Shown: positions 9,567-18,440, numbered from the stretch's first letter. The stretch: DNA of 39,468 bases from Cytophagales bacterium (GCA_014376535.1 JACMRH010000315.1:1-39468), one strand, 5' to 3'. Notes: generated by a model from the letters alone, not told the origin. Numbers and translations: made by a program.

Positions 9567-9573
9567 TTTTAAT

Positions 9574-9601
9574 AATTCATAATTCATAATTCATAATTCA
9601 T
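9574..9601 (+). repeat. Perfect heptamer tandem repeat (AATTCAT)x4
   Basis: aattcat aattcat aattcat aattcat, ending 3 nt before the FKBP start codon. Confidence 0.95.
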
Positions 9602-9604
9602 AAC

Positions 9605-10222
9605 ATGTTTGCAACTGATAAAGAGAACGTTAGCTATGCGATAGGAAATAGCATTGGACACAATTTTTTGTCCCAGGGAATTGATGTTGATCCTGAAATA
9701 GTGGCAATGGCCATTAAACATGTACTTACAGATTCTGAGTTGGCCCTGACTGATGAAGAAATGGATGACACAATGAGGATGTTTCAACAAATGATGCAGG
9801 AAAAGGAAGGTGAACAAAAATCTAAAGGTGGCGAAGAAAACCGTGCTGCTGGAAAAGCTTTCTTAACTGATAATCAAAGAAATGAAGGCATAATTACTAC
9901 TCCAAGTGGTTTACAATACCAGGTTATAAAAGAAGGTTCAGGACCTAAACCTAATTTAACAGATGAGGTTACAACACATTATCACGGTACACTTATCAAT
10001 GGAAAAGTTTTTGATAGTTCGGTAAAAAGAGGTCAACCAGCAAGTTTTCCGGTAAATGGTGTTATAGCAGGTTGGACAGAAGCTTTACAATTGATGCCAA
10101 CAGGTTCAAAATGGAAGCTTTTCATTCCTTCTGAATTGGCTTATGGCGAAAGAGGAGCAGGTGCAGATATCGGACCAGGAACTACTTTGATTTTTGAAGT
10201 TGAATTGCTGGCAATTAGATAG
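9605..10222 (+). CDS. FKBP-type peptidyl-prolyl cis-trans isomerase (FKBP22/FklB-like)
   Basis: FKBP N-terminal dimerisation-like region then GLQYQVIKEGSG...VTTHYHGTLINGKVFDSS...YGERGAGADIGPGTTLIFEVELL. Confidence 0.92.
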   Translation: MFATDKENVSYAIGNSIGHNFLSQGIDVDPEIVAMAIKHVLTDSELALTDEEMDDTMRMFQQMMQEKEGEQKSKGGEENRAAGKAFLTDNQRNEGIITTPSGLQYQVIKEGSGPKPNLTDEVTTHYHGTLINGKVFDSSVKRGQPASFPVNGVIAGWTEALQLMPTGSKWKLFIPSELAYGERGAGADIGPGTTLIFEVELLAIR

Positions 10223-10225
10223 TTA

Positions 10226-10259
10226 AAAGGGCCTGTGAAATAACTTTCACAGGCCCTTT
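10226..10259. terminator. Bidirectional terminator
   Basis: AAAGGGCCTGTGAAA-taac-TTTCACAGGCCCTTT, perfect 15-bp stem. Confidence 0.88.
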
Positions 10260-10263
10260 AACC

Positions 10264-10386
10264 TTATTTTGCACCTAGTTTGCCAACGTTTTTAAAATCC
10301 GCTTCGATGGAACTAGTAGCAGAGCCAGATGAATTAAAAGCTGTTTCCGTTGCAGTGTAATTGAACAAATTGTTGAAAATACGTTG
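10264..10386 (-). pseudogene. Orphan 40-codon open segment ending in TAA; possible gene remnant or small ORF
   Basis: Minus-strand translation QRIFNNLFNYTATETAFNSSGSATSSIEADFKNVGKLGAK*; in-frame TAG just upstream, no ATG. Confidence 0.35.
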
Positions 10387-10406
10387 CTATTTTTTTTATC
10401 TATAGA

Positions 10407-11396
10407 CTATTTTGCGCTGGTCTTTTTAAGTACTACACTATTTTTTTCAACCATTTCCTTTTTTATGAATTTACCAGATTCTGTAAGCTGGGAATTTGTC
10501 CAGCCTCCTTCTCCACTGGCACCTGGTGTTAATATTGAGGCAGCTTCTTCCTTGTCTGCAACAGACCAGTTACACCAGCTTATTTTATATTTGTCGAGGA
10601 ACCTAAACCATAGTTTAGATTCTTCAAGGTCTAAAGAGCCATTGCCGGATGCATCGCAGGTTCCAAATTCGGATACGAATAAAGCAACACCTTTGTCCAT
10701 AGCTGCTTTAGCTTCATCTCTCAACCATTGTTTATGTGTGGCTGCATAATAATGCAGAGTATAAACCACGTTCGGATCTTTAATTGGATTTGAAGCCGCC
10801 TCATTTACTAATTGTGACCATTGTCTGGTGCCGCAAATGATGATATTATCAGGGTCGTATTTTCTTATCTCTTTAATTACCAGTTCTTCATAAGGTTTAA
10901 TATCCTTTTCCCAGGAAACATCTTTTAGTGGTTCATTGAAAAGTTCATAAAGTACGTTCGGTGATTTGCCGTATTTCAATGCCATTTCACCAAAAAACTT
11001 CCTGGCCTCATCAGGGTTTATATGAGCCTCATGGCTATGGTAATCTATGATAACGTACATTCCTAATGCAATAGCTGCATCTACTACCTGGATAATTTTC
11101 TTTTTTTCAGTTTCAGGATTAGTTAAATAACCTCCCATCTCAACCCCCATAGCCGCACGTATAATAGTGCATTTCCAATCGTCTTGCAGCCATTTGATTG
11201 CATCCTCATTATAATATTGACCCATCCATTGGCTCCAGAATAAAGACATTCCCCTTAGCTGCACTGTATCTCCATATTGGCTTTTAATATAATTACCTTT
11301 TACAGATAGTTGACCGTATTTATCAACAATGCGGTTTTGTGCATTTAAGGAATTTGCACTTAAAAAAATAAGTGAAGCAATAAAGTGTTTTTTCAT
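10407..11396 (-). CDS. GH5 family endoglucanase (cellulase), secreted, no CBM or T9SS CTD
   Basis: Signal peptide MKKHFIASLIFLSANSLNAQ; VIIDYHSHEA, VLYELFNEPL, VYTLHYYAATH, LFVSEFGTCDASG motifs of GH5. Confidence 0.93.
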   Translation of the reverse strand: MKKHFIASLIFLSANSLNAQNRIVDKYGQLSVKGNYIKSQYGDTVQLRGMSLFWSQWMGQYYNEDAIKWLQDDWKCTIIRAAMGVEMGGYLTNPETEKKKIIQVVDAAIALGMYVIIDYHSHEAHINPDEARKFFGEMALKYGKSPNVLYELFNEPLKDVSWEKDIKPYEELVIKEIRKYDPDNIIICGTRQWSQLVNEAASNPIKDPNVVYTLHYYAATHKQWLRDEAKAAMDKGVALFVSEFGTCDASGNGSLDLEESKLWFRFLDKYKISWCNWSVADKEEAASILTPGASGEGGWTNSQLTESGKFIKKEMVEKNSVVLKKTSAK

Positions 11397-11771
11397 TAGT
11401 TAGATTTTAGATTTGATGCAATGTTAACAAATTTTTTGCATCAGTACATTGAATAGGTTTAGGGTAAGGATTCAAAATGTATTTCCTTCTTATTCCTTGC
11501 TTTCAACTCAGTAATTCCGTGAACATTGTCAACAATCTTATTACAGGATAAAGGTCAAAATCTATCCTTTTACATGGTCGTGAAAGCTTTTAAACAGGTA
11601 TTCTTTATTGATTAATTTCCATTGCAATAATTTGTCCCCTGAGTATTGGGTGAAAATTAGAACATAGTTAAAATTGCAAAATGAGTGTTTATGAATCCTG
11701 AAGTGAGATACGGGCTTCAGTTTACTTTATTCAAATATAATTAAACCAAAAGTCTGGTAACTTTTTTTGCC

Positions 11772-11930
11772 TTATTTCCTTTTTTTGCTTTTGAAAGGCT
11801 TATCTATTTTACCTTCATTACTCAATGATGGACAAGTATCACATCCCTTTTTGGTTTGTGAATTAGGCTTTGAAGATTTGCAACTTGCAATGAAAACAGT
11901 CATAATCACCGCAATAATTAAGTTTTTCAT
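11772..11930 (-). CDS. Small (52 aa) predicted lipoprotein, absent from supplied ORF track
   Basis: Manual translation MKNLIIAVIMTVFIASCKSSKPNSQTKKGCDTCPSLSNEGKIDKPFKSKKRK*; SPII lipobox FIASC; 21 bp downstream of the rluA-like gene on the same strand. Confidence 0.72.
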   Translation of the reverse strand: MKNLIIAVIMTVFIASCKSSKPNSQTKKGCDTCPSLSNEGKIDKPFKSKKRK

Positions 11931-11951
11931 TTTTAGTATAGATAAGTAAAA

Positions 11952-12671
11952 CTAAGAATTTTTACGAAGTTGTTTTATTAAAGCATCCATATCTTTAGAG
12001 TAGGGAGCTTCAGTATAAAGTGGAGTGCCATCTAAAGCAAAAAAGCCCATGGAAAAGGCATGTAATGCAACTCTGCTGATCAAAGGCTTTTCGTCAGTAT
12101 CTTGTTTAAGGTTAAACTTCTTTTTTATTTCTGAAAGGTAAATATCCGTTCCTCCATATTGATGATCAGCAACGATAGGAAATTTTAAATAGGTTAAATG
12201 CACCCGGATCTGATGCATCCGGCCGGTAATTGGCTCACATTGAATCAGACTGTGTTTTTTGAAAACTTCAAGTGTATTGAATATGGTTTGTGCCTCCTTA
12301 CCCTCTGTTCTGTCTATCCTAACCACTCCTGCATTTAATGTATGAAGAGGAGCATCAATTGTAACTTCTTTTAGATCAGCAACTCCAGTAACTAAGGCAT
12401 GATAAACCTTATTTACTTCCCTGTGTTCCAATTGCATAGCCAAATGCCGGTAGGATTCAGGGTTTTTAGCTAAAACCAATATTCCGGATGTTTCTTTGTC
12501 TAACCGGTGACAAGCCTGAGCATCTGGCCAATACTCTTTTGCTAACCGTAAAATGCCTTTTACTGTTTGATCCCGATCATCCAGAGTAGGAATTCCATAA
12601 GGTTTATTGATAATAATATAATCCTGATCTTCTCTTAAAATACTTTCTTTAAAATTATAACTCTTAGCCAA
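11952..12671 (-). CDS. RluA family pseudouridine synthase
   Basis: IINKPYGIPT...ACHRLDKETSGILVLAKN...QCEPITGRMHQIRVHL. Confidence 0.92.
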   Translation of the reverse strand: MAKSYNFKESILREDQDYIIINKPYGIPTLDDRDQTVKGILRLAKEYWPDAQACHRLDKETSGILVLAKNPESYRHLAMQLEHREVNKVYHALVTGVADLKEVTIDAPLHTLNAGVVRIDRTEGKEAQTIFNTLEVFKKHSLIQCEPITGRMHQIRVHLTYLKFPIVADHQYGGTDIYLSEIKKKFNLKQDTDEKPLISRVALHAFSMGFFALDGTPLYTEAPYSKDMDALIKQLRKNS

Positions 12672-13704
12672 TGTTGCTTGTTTTTAATTTGAATGCGAAA
12701 ATTGTGCCTTTGCCAATCTTGCTGGTAACAGAAACCTTCGAACTGTGTGATTCTATTACTTTTTGAACAATAGAAAGTCCCAAACCAGTTCCTCCTTTTT
12801 CTTTTGATCTGCTTTTTTCAACCCTGTAAAACCTGTCGAAAACCCTCGCTATATGTTCAGGGGCTATTCCGGGCCCATCATCTTTAATAGTAACATGTAC
12901 ATGGTCTTTGTCTTTATCCAGGCCCACCCTTACTTCTCCTTTGTCATTACCATATTTTATGGCATTATCAACTAGGTTTATAAATGCTTGTTTAATTCTG
13001 AAAGGATCTGCTAAAACAATGATATGATTTTGGGCTGCATCTAATATAAGTTTTATTTCCTTTTCTTCTGCTTTGTCCTCAAGTTGCTCAAAAATCTCTT
13101 TTATCATTAGGTTCAAATCAAATGTTTCCATTATCATTTTTAACTCACCTGTTTCCATTTGAGAAAGTAATATTATGTCCTGGACTAATGCTTCCAGTCC
13201 ATCAAGGTTTTTGGCAGCTTTCCTTAAGAATTTTTCTCTGTTGACTTTGTCATTTATTGCACCGTCAAGAAGTGTGTGTATAAATCCTTGTGCAGAAAAA
13301 ATAGGAGTTTTAAGTTCATGTGATACATCAGCAAGAAATTCTCTTCTGTAATTTTCCAGCTTTTTCAACTCATCAATTTCTTCTTCTTTCCTTGATACAA
13401 AATTGAAAAGCTCCTGGTTAATTTTACTATAATGATCGCCACCCGTGTTTTTAATTTTTTTTACAAATTGCTTAAAATCTTTCTTTTTAAGCTTTTCGAG
13501 CATTTTATAAAGCTTGTTGATCTCTCTTAAAATGACAAATTCAAGTGTGAGGAAGATAAAAAGAAACGCCGTAAAAAAAGTAACAAGTGTTGTAGATAGA
13601 ATGGCCCTGATAGAAAGTATGTCTAAAAAGGCCAGATATCCTGCCATTATTATGGCAATTATTGCTGCAAGGATTATTCCTGCAATACGAGAATTGAAAA
13701 ACAT
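12664..13704 (-). CDS. PhoR-like sensor histidine kinase
   Basis: Two N-terminal TM helices, H-box FLADVSHELKTPIFSAQG, N-box NLVDNAIKYG, GTGLGLSIVQKV. Confidence 0.93.
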   Translation of the reverse strand: MFFNSRIAGIILAAIIAIIMAGYLAFLDILSIRAILSTTLVTFFTAFLFIFLTLEFVILREINKLYKMLEKLKKKDFKQFVKKIKNTGGDHYSKINQELFNFVSRKEEEIDELKKLENYRREFLADVSHELKTPIFSAQGFIHTLLDGAINDKVNREKFLRKAAKNLDGLEALVQDIILLSQMETGELKMIMETFDLNLMIKEIFEQLEDKAEEKEIKLILDAAQNHIIVLADPFRIKQAFINLVDNAIKYGNDKGEVRVGLDKDKDHVHVTIKDDGPGIAPEHIARVFDRFYRVEKSRSKEKGGTGLGLSIVQKVIESHSSKVSVTSKIGKGTIFAFKLKTSNIG

Positions 13705-13759
13705 TTCCCGAATTTACGATTCAGTTTGTCAATACTAAGTTATTTGGAAACTTTGTTGG

Positions 13760-14458
13760 TTAGACTGCAGTCGGATCGAACTTATATCCGACACCTTTTA
13801 CGGTTTTTATAAAATCTTCACCTACCTTTTCCCGTACTTTTCTAATATGAACATCTACCGTTCTCGCTAAAACATAAACATCTGTACCCCAAATATTTTG
13901 AAGCAATTCGTCCCTGTTAAATACTTTGTTAGGATTCTGGGCTAGAAAATGAAGTAGTTCAAACTCCTTTTTAGGTAAAATTATAGCCTTTTGATTTACA
14001 GTAACAGTATAGCTCTGTTTGTCTATCATCAAACTCCCGATTTCAATCCTTTTAGACTCTTTTGACGATTTTTTGGTTTCTCTTCTTAAAATTGCCCCAA
14101 TTCTGCTGAGTAAGGCCCTCGGTTTTATAGGTTTAGAAATATAATCATCTGCACCGGCATCAAAAGCAGCAACCTCAGAATATTCTTCAGACCTGGCAGT
14201 TAAAAATAGGATATGGGTTTCAACTAACGCCGTATTTTCTCTTAAAATACGGCATGTTTCAACACCATCCATACCTGGCATCATTATATCTAATAAAATC
14301 AGGTTAGGAAGAAAAAGTGTTGCAATATCAATTGCTTTTTGACCATTATTAGCCGTTTTTACATCATATCCTTCTTTTTCAAGATTGTATTGTAAAAGTT
14401 CCAGAATATCAGTATCATCATCTACTACAAGAACTTTATTTGTTTTAGTTTTACTCAT
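13760..14458 (-). CDS. OmpR/PhoB family response regulator
   Basis: Receiver (VLVVDDDTDILELL, LILLDIMMPGMDG) plus winged-helix C-terminus (VDVHIRKVREKVG...VKGVGYKF). Start taken at MSKTKTNK rather than the longest ORF start at 14503. Confidence 0.93.
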   Translation of the reverse strand: MSKTKTNKVLVVDDDTDILELLQYNLEKEGYDVKTANNGQKAIDIATLFLPNLILLDIMMPGMDGVETCRILRENTALVETHILFLTARSEEYSEVAAFDAGADDYISKPIKPRALLSRIGAILRRETKKSSKESKRIEIGSLMIDKQSYTVTVNQKAIILPKKEFELLHFLAQNPNKVFNRDELLQNIWGTDVYVLARTVDVHIRKVREKVGEDFIKTVKGVGYKFDPTAV

Positions 14459-14499
14459 AACCTTGTTTTTTAAGTAGTGATAATATTTAGTGTTTAATT

Positions 14500-15834
14500 T
14501 CAATTAGTACCCAGCAATTTTTCCAACATTTCATCCAAAGCTGGTCCTCTAAGGTTTTTGCCTACTATTTTGCCATCTTTTCCGACAAGAAACGTGGCAG
14601 GTATGCCAGTAACCTGGTAAACTTTGTTTACACTTGTTTCCCATCCTTTCAAATCAGAAACATGCGTCCACGTTAAATGGTCTTTCTTGATAGCAGCAAG
14701 CCATTTGTCTTTGCTATTATCAAGTGACACACTATAGATTGTGAATCCTTTGTCTTTGTATTTTTTATAAGCTCTTACAACATTAGGATTTTCCATTCTG
14801 CAAGGACCACACCATGATGCCCAAAAATCAATTAAAACCACTTTACCTTTAAATGACTCTAAGGATACAGTTTTTCCTAAGGTGTCTTTCATTATAATAT
14901 TAGGAGCATCATCGCCAACATCCGGTGCATCTTGTTTAAGTTGTGGGAATAATGCCTTGGCATATCTTGAATTTGGATATTCGGCTTTATATTGAGTTTT
15001 TATCTGCTTATTTAATGGAGATGTAAACTGATTGAATAAGACTAAAATGCTCATTAAGGTAACCTCTCTGTTAGGGCTGCCATATGGCATTTTTAAAAGC
15101 AAATCATTTACTGCAGATGCTAAGGCCTGCTCTTGTGGTTGCACATATAATTGGAAATAAGTTTTGATTTTATTTGACAGCATATCTCCCTTAGTCAATT
15201 CAGGATCTGTCAAGTCAGCCTTTGTAAAATAATTCCCAGCTTTTACAGTATCTGCAGAAATATAGGATCCAGCGACTTTTGCAGTAAATGTGGAAGGATT
15301 CTTTGCCTCTAAATTTGAATAACTTTTATTGCGAGATTTCAAAAGGCTGTCATATCTCAATCGTAATTCACTTACAATCTTATTATATTGGTCAGGATTT
15401 GTTTCAGCCATACCAGCAGTTTGGTCAAATTGCTTTTGTAATGCTGTTACCTTACTTGCAAAACTTCCGGAAATCCCAAGATATTCCTTAAATAAGATAT
15501 TTTCTTCAGAATTTTTGATTTTAAAGTTTTTAACATATCCGGGCAATTGTCCAGATACTTCTAAATCTTCATTACCAATAACTATTATTATAGCACTGTC
15601 AGGATTAAAACCTAGTTTATATAACCCCCTGTAACTTATTTTTTCAAATTGAAAATTTCCGTTTTTGTTAACATTGGCAGAATCGTACATTACTAAAACA
15701 TCACCAAAAAACTCATATAAATATATTTTCTTTGAAGTGTTATTCTTAATGGTACCTTTTAAGCTCGCAGCAAACGAGGTGCTGAGGGCCAACATAGATA
15801 AAAAGTAAAAAGTAAATGATTTTATAAGGCTCAT
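14500..15834 (-). CDS. TlpA-like thiol:disulfide oxidoreductase with DUF4369-like N-terminus
   Basis: Signal peptide; DFWASWCGPCRMENPNVV thioredoxin active site; N-terminal LKGTIKNNTSKKIYLYEF. Confidence 0.9.
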   Translation of the reverse strand: MSLIKSFTFYFLSMLALSTSFAASLKGTIKNNTSKKIYLYEFFGDVLVMYDSANVNKNGNFQFEKISYRGLYKLGFNPDSAIIIVIGNEDLEVSGQLPGYVKNFKIKNSEENILFKEYLGISGSFASKVTALQKQFDQTAGMAETNPDQYNKIVSELRLRYDSLLKSRNKSYSNLEAKNPSTFTAKVAGSYISADTVKAGNYFTKADLTDPELTKGDMLSNKIKTYFQLYVQPQEQALASAVNDLLLKMPYGSPNREVTLMSILVLFNQFTSPLNKQIKTQYKAEYPNSRYAKALFPQLKQDAPDVGDDAPNIIMKDTLGKTVSLESFKGKVVLIDFWASWCGPCRMENPNVVRAYKKYKDKGFTIYSVSLDNSKDKWLAAIKKDHLTWTHVSDLKGWETSVNKVYQVTGIPATFLVGKDGKIVGKNLRGPALDEMLEKLLGTN

Positions 15835-16114
15835 TTTTTAAATCGTTTAAAATTAAGCATAAATTAAACGCTTATTCGCCGCTTAACCAAAATACAACAT
15901 TGGCTTAACCTTGGGAAAAAACAGTTTAATAAAAAATCGATTAGTTTAAACAAAATTCTAATTTATAAGTTATAACTTGGTTCCATAAATATTTGTAAAT
16001 ATAAGTTTGAGCCTTCTGCATGATATTCCAAATAAAAAATATCTTTGTGGCAATTACTTTTATATTAAAACTCCATAATAAGAATAAGTTTTAAATGAGT
16101 CATTTTAAAAGCTA

Positions 16115-16666
16115 ATGGGGGAAATTGTAAAAGGTGCTTTTATATCTGAACCAGAATTAATTGACCAGTTATTATCCCGGTCAAAAGGAGCCTTAGAATA
16201 TCTTTACGATAGATACTCTTCCTCACTTTACGGGATTATTTATAAAATAGTATCCCACGAAGCTGTAGCGGAAGAAGTATTACAAGACACTTTTATAAAA
16301 GTTTGGGACAAAGTAGGAGATTACGATAAAGCAAAAGGTCGTTTGTTTACCTGGATGCTTAACATTGCGCGAAACCTGGCTATAGATAAACTAAGGTCAA
16401 AAGAATTTTCACAAATGGGCAAAACCGATCATGGGTTTATGCACGTAAGTATCGAAGACAACAGCAAAGGAAACAAAGTTGTAGACGGTATTGGAATGGA
16501 TAACGTCTTGGCTCAGTTACAGCATGACCAAAGAATTCTTATTGAAATGATGTATTTTCAAGGATATTCTCAGTCTGAAATTTCTGATAAACTAGATATT
16601 CCACTTGGTACAGTCAAAACACGAGTTCGCGCTGGTATGTTGAAACTTAGGGAAATACTTAAATGA
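16115..16666 (+). CDS. ECF-type RNA polymerase sigma factor
   Basis: Sigma2 (EEVLQDTFIKVWDKVGDYD...FTWMLNIARNLAIDKLRS) and Sigma4 (EMMYFQGYSQSEISDKLDIPLGTVKTRVRAGM). Confidence 0.95.
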   Translation: MGEIVKGAFISEPELIDQLLSRSKGALEYLYDRYSSSLYGIIYKIVSHEAVAEEVLQDTFIKVWDKVGDYDKAKGRLFTWMLNIARNLAIDKLRSKEFSQMGKTDHGFMHVSIEDNSKGNKVVDGIGMDNVLAQLQHDQRILIEMMYFQGYSQSEISDKLDIPLGTVKTRVRAGMLKLREILK

Positions 16667-17481
16667 ACGTAAACGAATATATTGAATCAGGAATACTAGA
16701 TGTTTATGTTCTGGGAGGTCTTTCTCCAGAAGAAATTACGGAAGTAGAGGCATTTGCGACGAAATTTCCTGAAATCGGCAAAGAAATAGATTCTATTCGT
16801 TCAACAATAGAAGAAATGTCTTCTGTTGATTCTATTGCTCCATCATATCTTAACAAACAAAAACTATTTAACAAAATAGACCTTTTGCCTGCTGCCCAAG
16901 AAAAGGTTCCAACAAGTAAAACTATCAAATTTGATATAAAACCTTCACGGAATATTAATTTTGTATACTTTGCTATTGCTGCATCGTGGTTATTAACATT
17001 GCTTTCTGGCTATTTTGCTTTTCATTATAGAAATCAATGGTTAGATAGTGAAAACAAAATTTTAGCCCTTCAGAATGAGAATAAAGATTTAGCTACGAAT
17101 TTCAGTGTGACTAAAAGTAGTTACCAGGCTGCATCAAATCAATTAGCCGCAATTAACGATTCAAGCTTGAAAATGATCACATTAAAAGCATTGCCTGGTC
17201 GTCCTGCTGTTTTTGCTAAAATATTATGGAGTAAATCTAAACATCAGGTTTTATTAAGTTCTCTATCTTTACCTAAAGCACCTGAGGGCAAACAATATCA
17301 GTTATGGGCTATTGTAGATGGAAAACCTGTTGATGCTGGTGTGATTTCTACAAAGGATACACAACAACTTTCAAGAATGAAAGACATTTCTAATCCTAGT
17401 GCTTTTGCAGTGACATTGGAAAAAAGTGGTGGAAGTGAAGTTCCAACTATGGAAGAAATGTATGTTATAGGTAGAATTTAA
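16663..17481 (+). CDS. RskA-family anti-sigma factor
   Basis: Single TM (FVYFAIAASWLLTLLSGYFAF) and C-terminal VLLSSLSLPKAPEGKQYQLWAIVDGKPVDAGVIS; ATGA overlap with the sigma gene. Confidence 0.92.
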   Translation: MNVNEYIESGILDVYVLGGLSPEEITEVEAFATKFPEIGKEIDSIRSTIEEMSSVDSIAPSYLNKQKLFNKIDLLPAAQEKVPTSKTIKFDIKPSRNINFVYFAIAASWLLTLLSGYFAFHYRNQWLDSENKILALQNENKDLATNFSVTKSSYQAASNQLAAINDSSLKMITLKALPGRPAVFAKILWSKSKHQVLLSSLSLPKAPEGKQYQLWAIVDGKPVDAGVISTKDTQQLSRMKDISNPSAFAVTLEKSGGSEVPTMEEMYVIGRI

Positions 17482-18050
17482 ACGATCTTCCTGACTACTC
17501 CATCTGACAAATTATAAAAAGACTTTTCTTCAGTACACATTGCCTGGTTATCTTGGTCAAATATTAGTTTGTGGCCATACTCACTTACCCATCCGGTTTG
17601 TTTTCCAGGATTTCCTATTACAAGAGAGTAAGGTTTAACATCCTTTGTAATTACTGATCCAGCCCCAATTAAAGCATATGCGCCAATTGTAATTCCACAT
17701 AAAATTGTAGAGTTAGCTCCAATTGAAGCACCTTTTTTTATGTATGTTTTTTTATATTGGTTTTTCCTTGGAATTGCACTTCTTGGATTTAATATATTTG
17801 TAAACACTGCTGATGGTCCAATGAAAACATCATCTTCGCATATAACCCCGGTATAAACTGAAACATTGTTTTGAATCTTTACATTATTACCTAAAACAAC
17901 CTCAGGTGATACAACACAATTCTGTCCAATATTGCATTTTTCACCAATAATGCAGTTTTCCATAATATGTGAAAAGTGCCAGATTTTGGTATTGGCTCCG
18001 ATCGAACAGTTCTGATCTATAATAGCGGAAGGGTGTGCTGTGTAAATCAA
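17478..18050 (-). CDS. Left-handed beta-helix acetyltransferase (WbpD/WlbB-like)
   Basis: YTAHPSAIIDQNCSIGANTKIWHFSHIMENCIIGEKCNIGQN...IGNPGKQTGWVSEYG. Confidence 0.85.
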   Translation of the reverse strand: MIYTAHPSAIIDQNCSIGANTKIWHFSHIMENCIIGEKCNIGQNCVVSPEVVLGNNVKIQNNVSVYTGVICEDDVFIGPSAVFTNILNPRSAIPRKNQYKKTYIKKGASIGANSTILCGITIGAYALIGAGSVITKDVKPYSLVIGNPGKQTGWVSEYGHKLIFDQDNQAMCTEEKSFYNLSDGVVRKIV

Positions 18051-18105
18051 AATACTGAATAGCTGCTCTATTGTTGATATAAAAATATTGTTTAATAAAA
18101 AGGAA

Positions 18106-18134
18106 ATATAGGGTGCTATGTAAGCACCCTATAT
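18106..18134 (-). terminator. Terminator downstream of hpf
   Basis: ATATAGGGTGCT-atgta-AGCACCCTATAT perfect 12-bp stem, followed on the minus strand by TTCCTTTTTATT. Confidence 0.8.
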
Positions 18135-18137
18135 AAA

Positions 18138-18440
18138 TTATCGTTGAGCCAAAGCTTTATCTTTGTGTTTTTTGATCTGTTTTTCTAAAGCTTCTACGCC
18201 TATATCTGTTGCGGCCTCGAAAGTCCTAGCTTTTTCTTTTACAAATAACTCTCCACCGGGTATATTCAACTTTATTTCAACAATTTTATTATCTTCCGCT
18301 TCACCATTTTGAAGTTTTAAAAATACTTCTCCATCAGTAATACGGTCATAAAATGTATGTAACTTATTTGTTTTCTTTTCAATATAATCAAGTAATTTTT
18401 GATCTGCGGTAAAATGAATTGAATGAATTTGAAGTTTCAT
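18138..18440 (-). CDS. hpf: Ribosome hibernation promoting factor / RaiA family
   Basis: MKLQIHSIHFTADQKLLDYIEKKTNKLHTFYDRITDGEVFLKL...; start chosen at internal ATG. Confidence 0.88.
   Translation of the reverse strand: MKLQIHSIHFTADQKLLDYIEKKTNKLHTFYDRITDGEVFLKLQNGEAEDNKIVEIKLNIPGGELFVKEKARTFEAATDIGVEALEKQIKKHKDKALAQR

Noticed and set aside
10384-10749. 121-aa plus-strand ORF
   Set aside because: Antisense to the well-supported GH5 cellulase; low-complexity translation with no recognisable family.
11698-11720. CTGAAG...CTTCAG hairpin as terminator
   Set aside because: Only 6-bp stem with an 11-nt loop and no proper T-tract.
11767-11949. 60-aa plus-strand ORF
   Set aside because: Antisense shadow of the small lipoprotein gene at 11772-11930, which has a clear lipobox and operon context.
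15799-15819. AAAAAGT repeat resembling a heptad island
   Set aside because: Lies inside the signal-peptide coding sequence of the TlpA-like gene; only two units, explained by Phe/Tyr codons.
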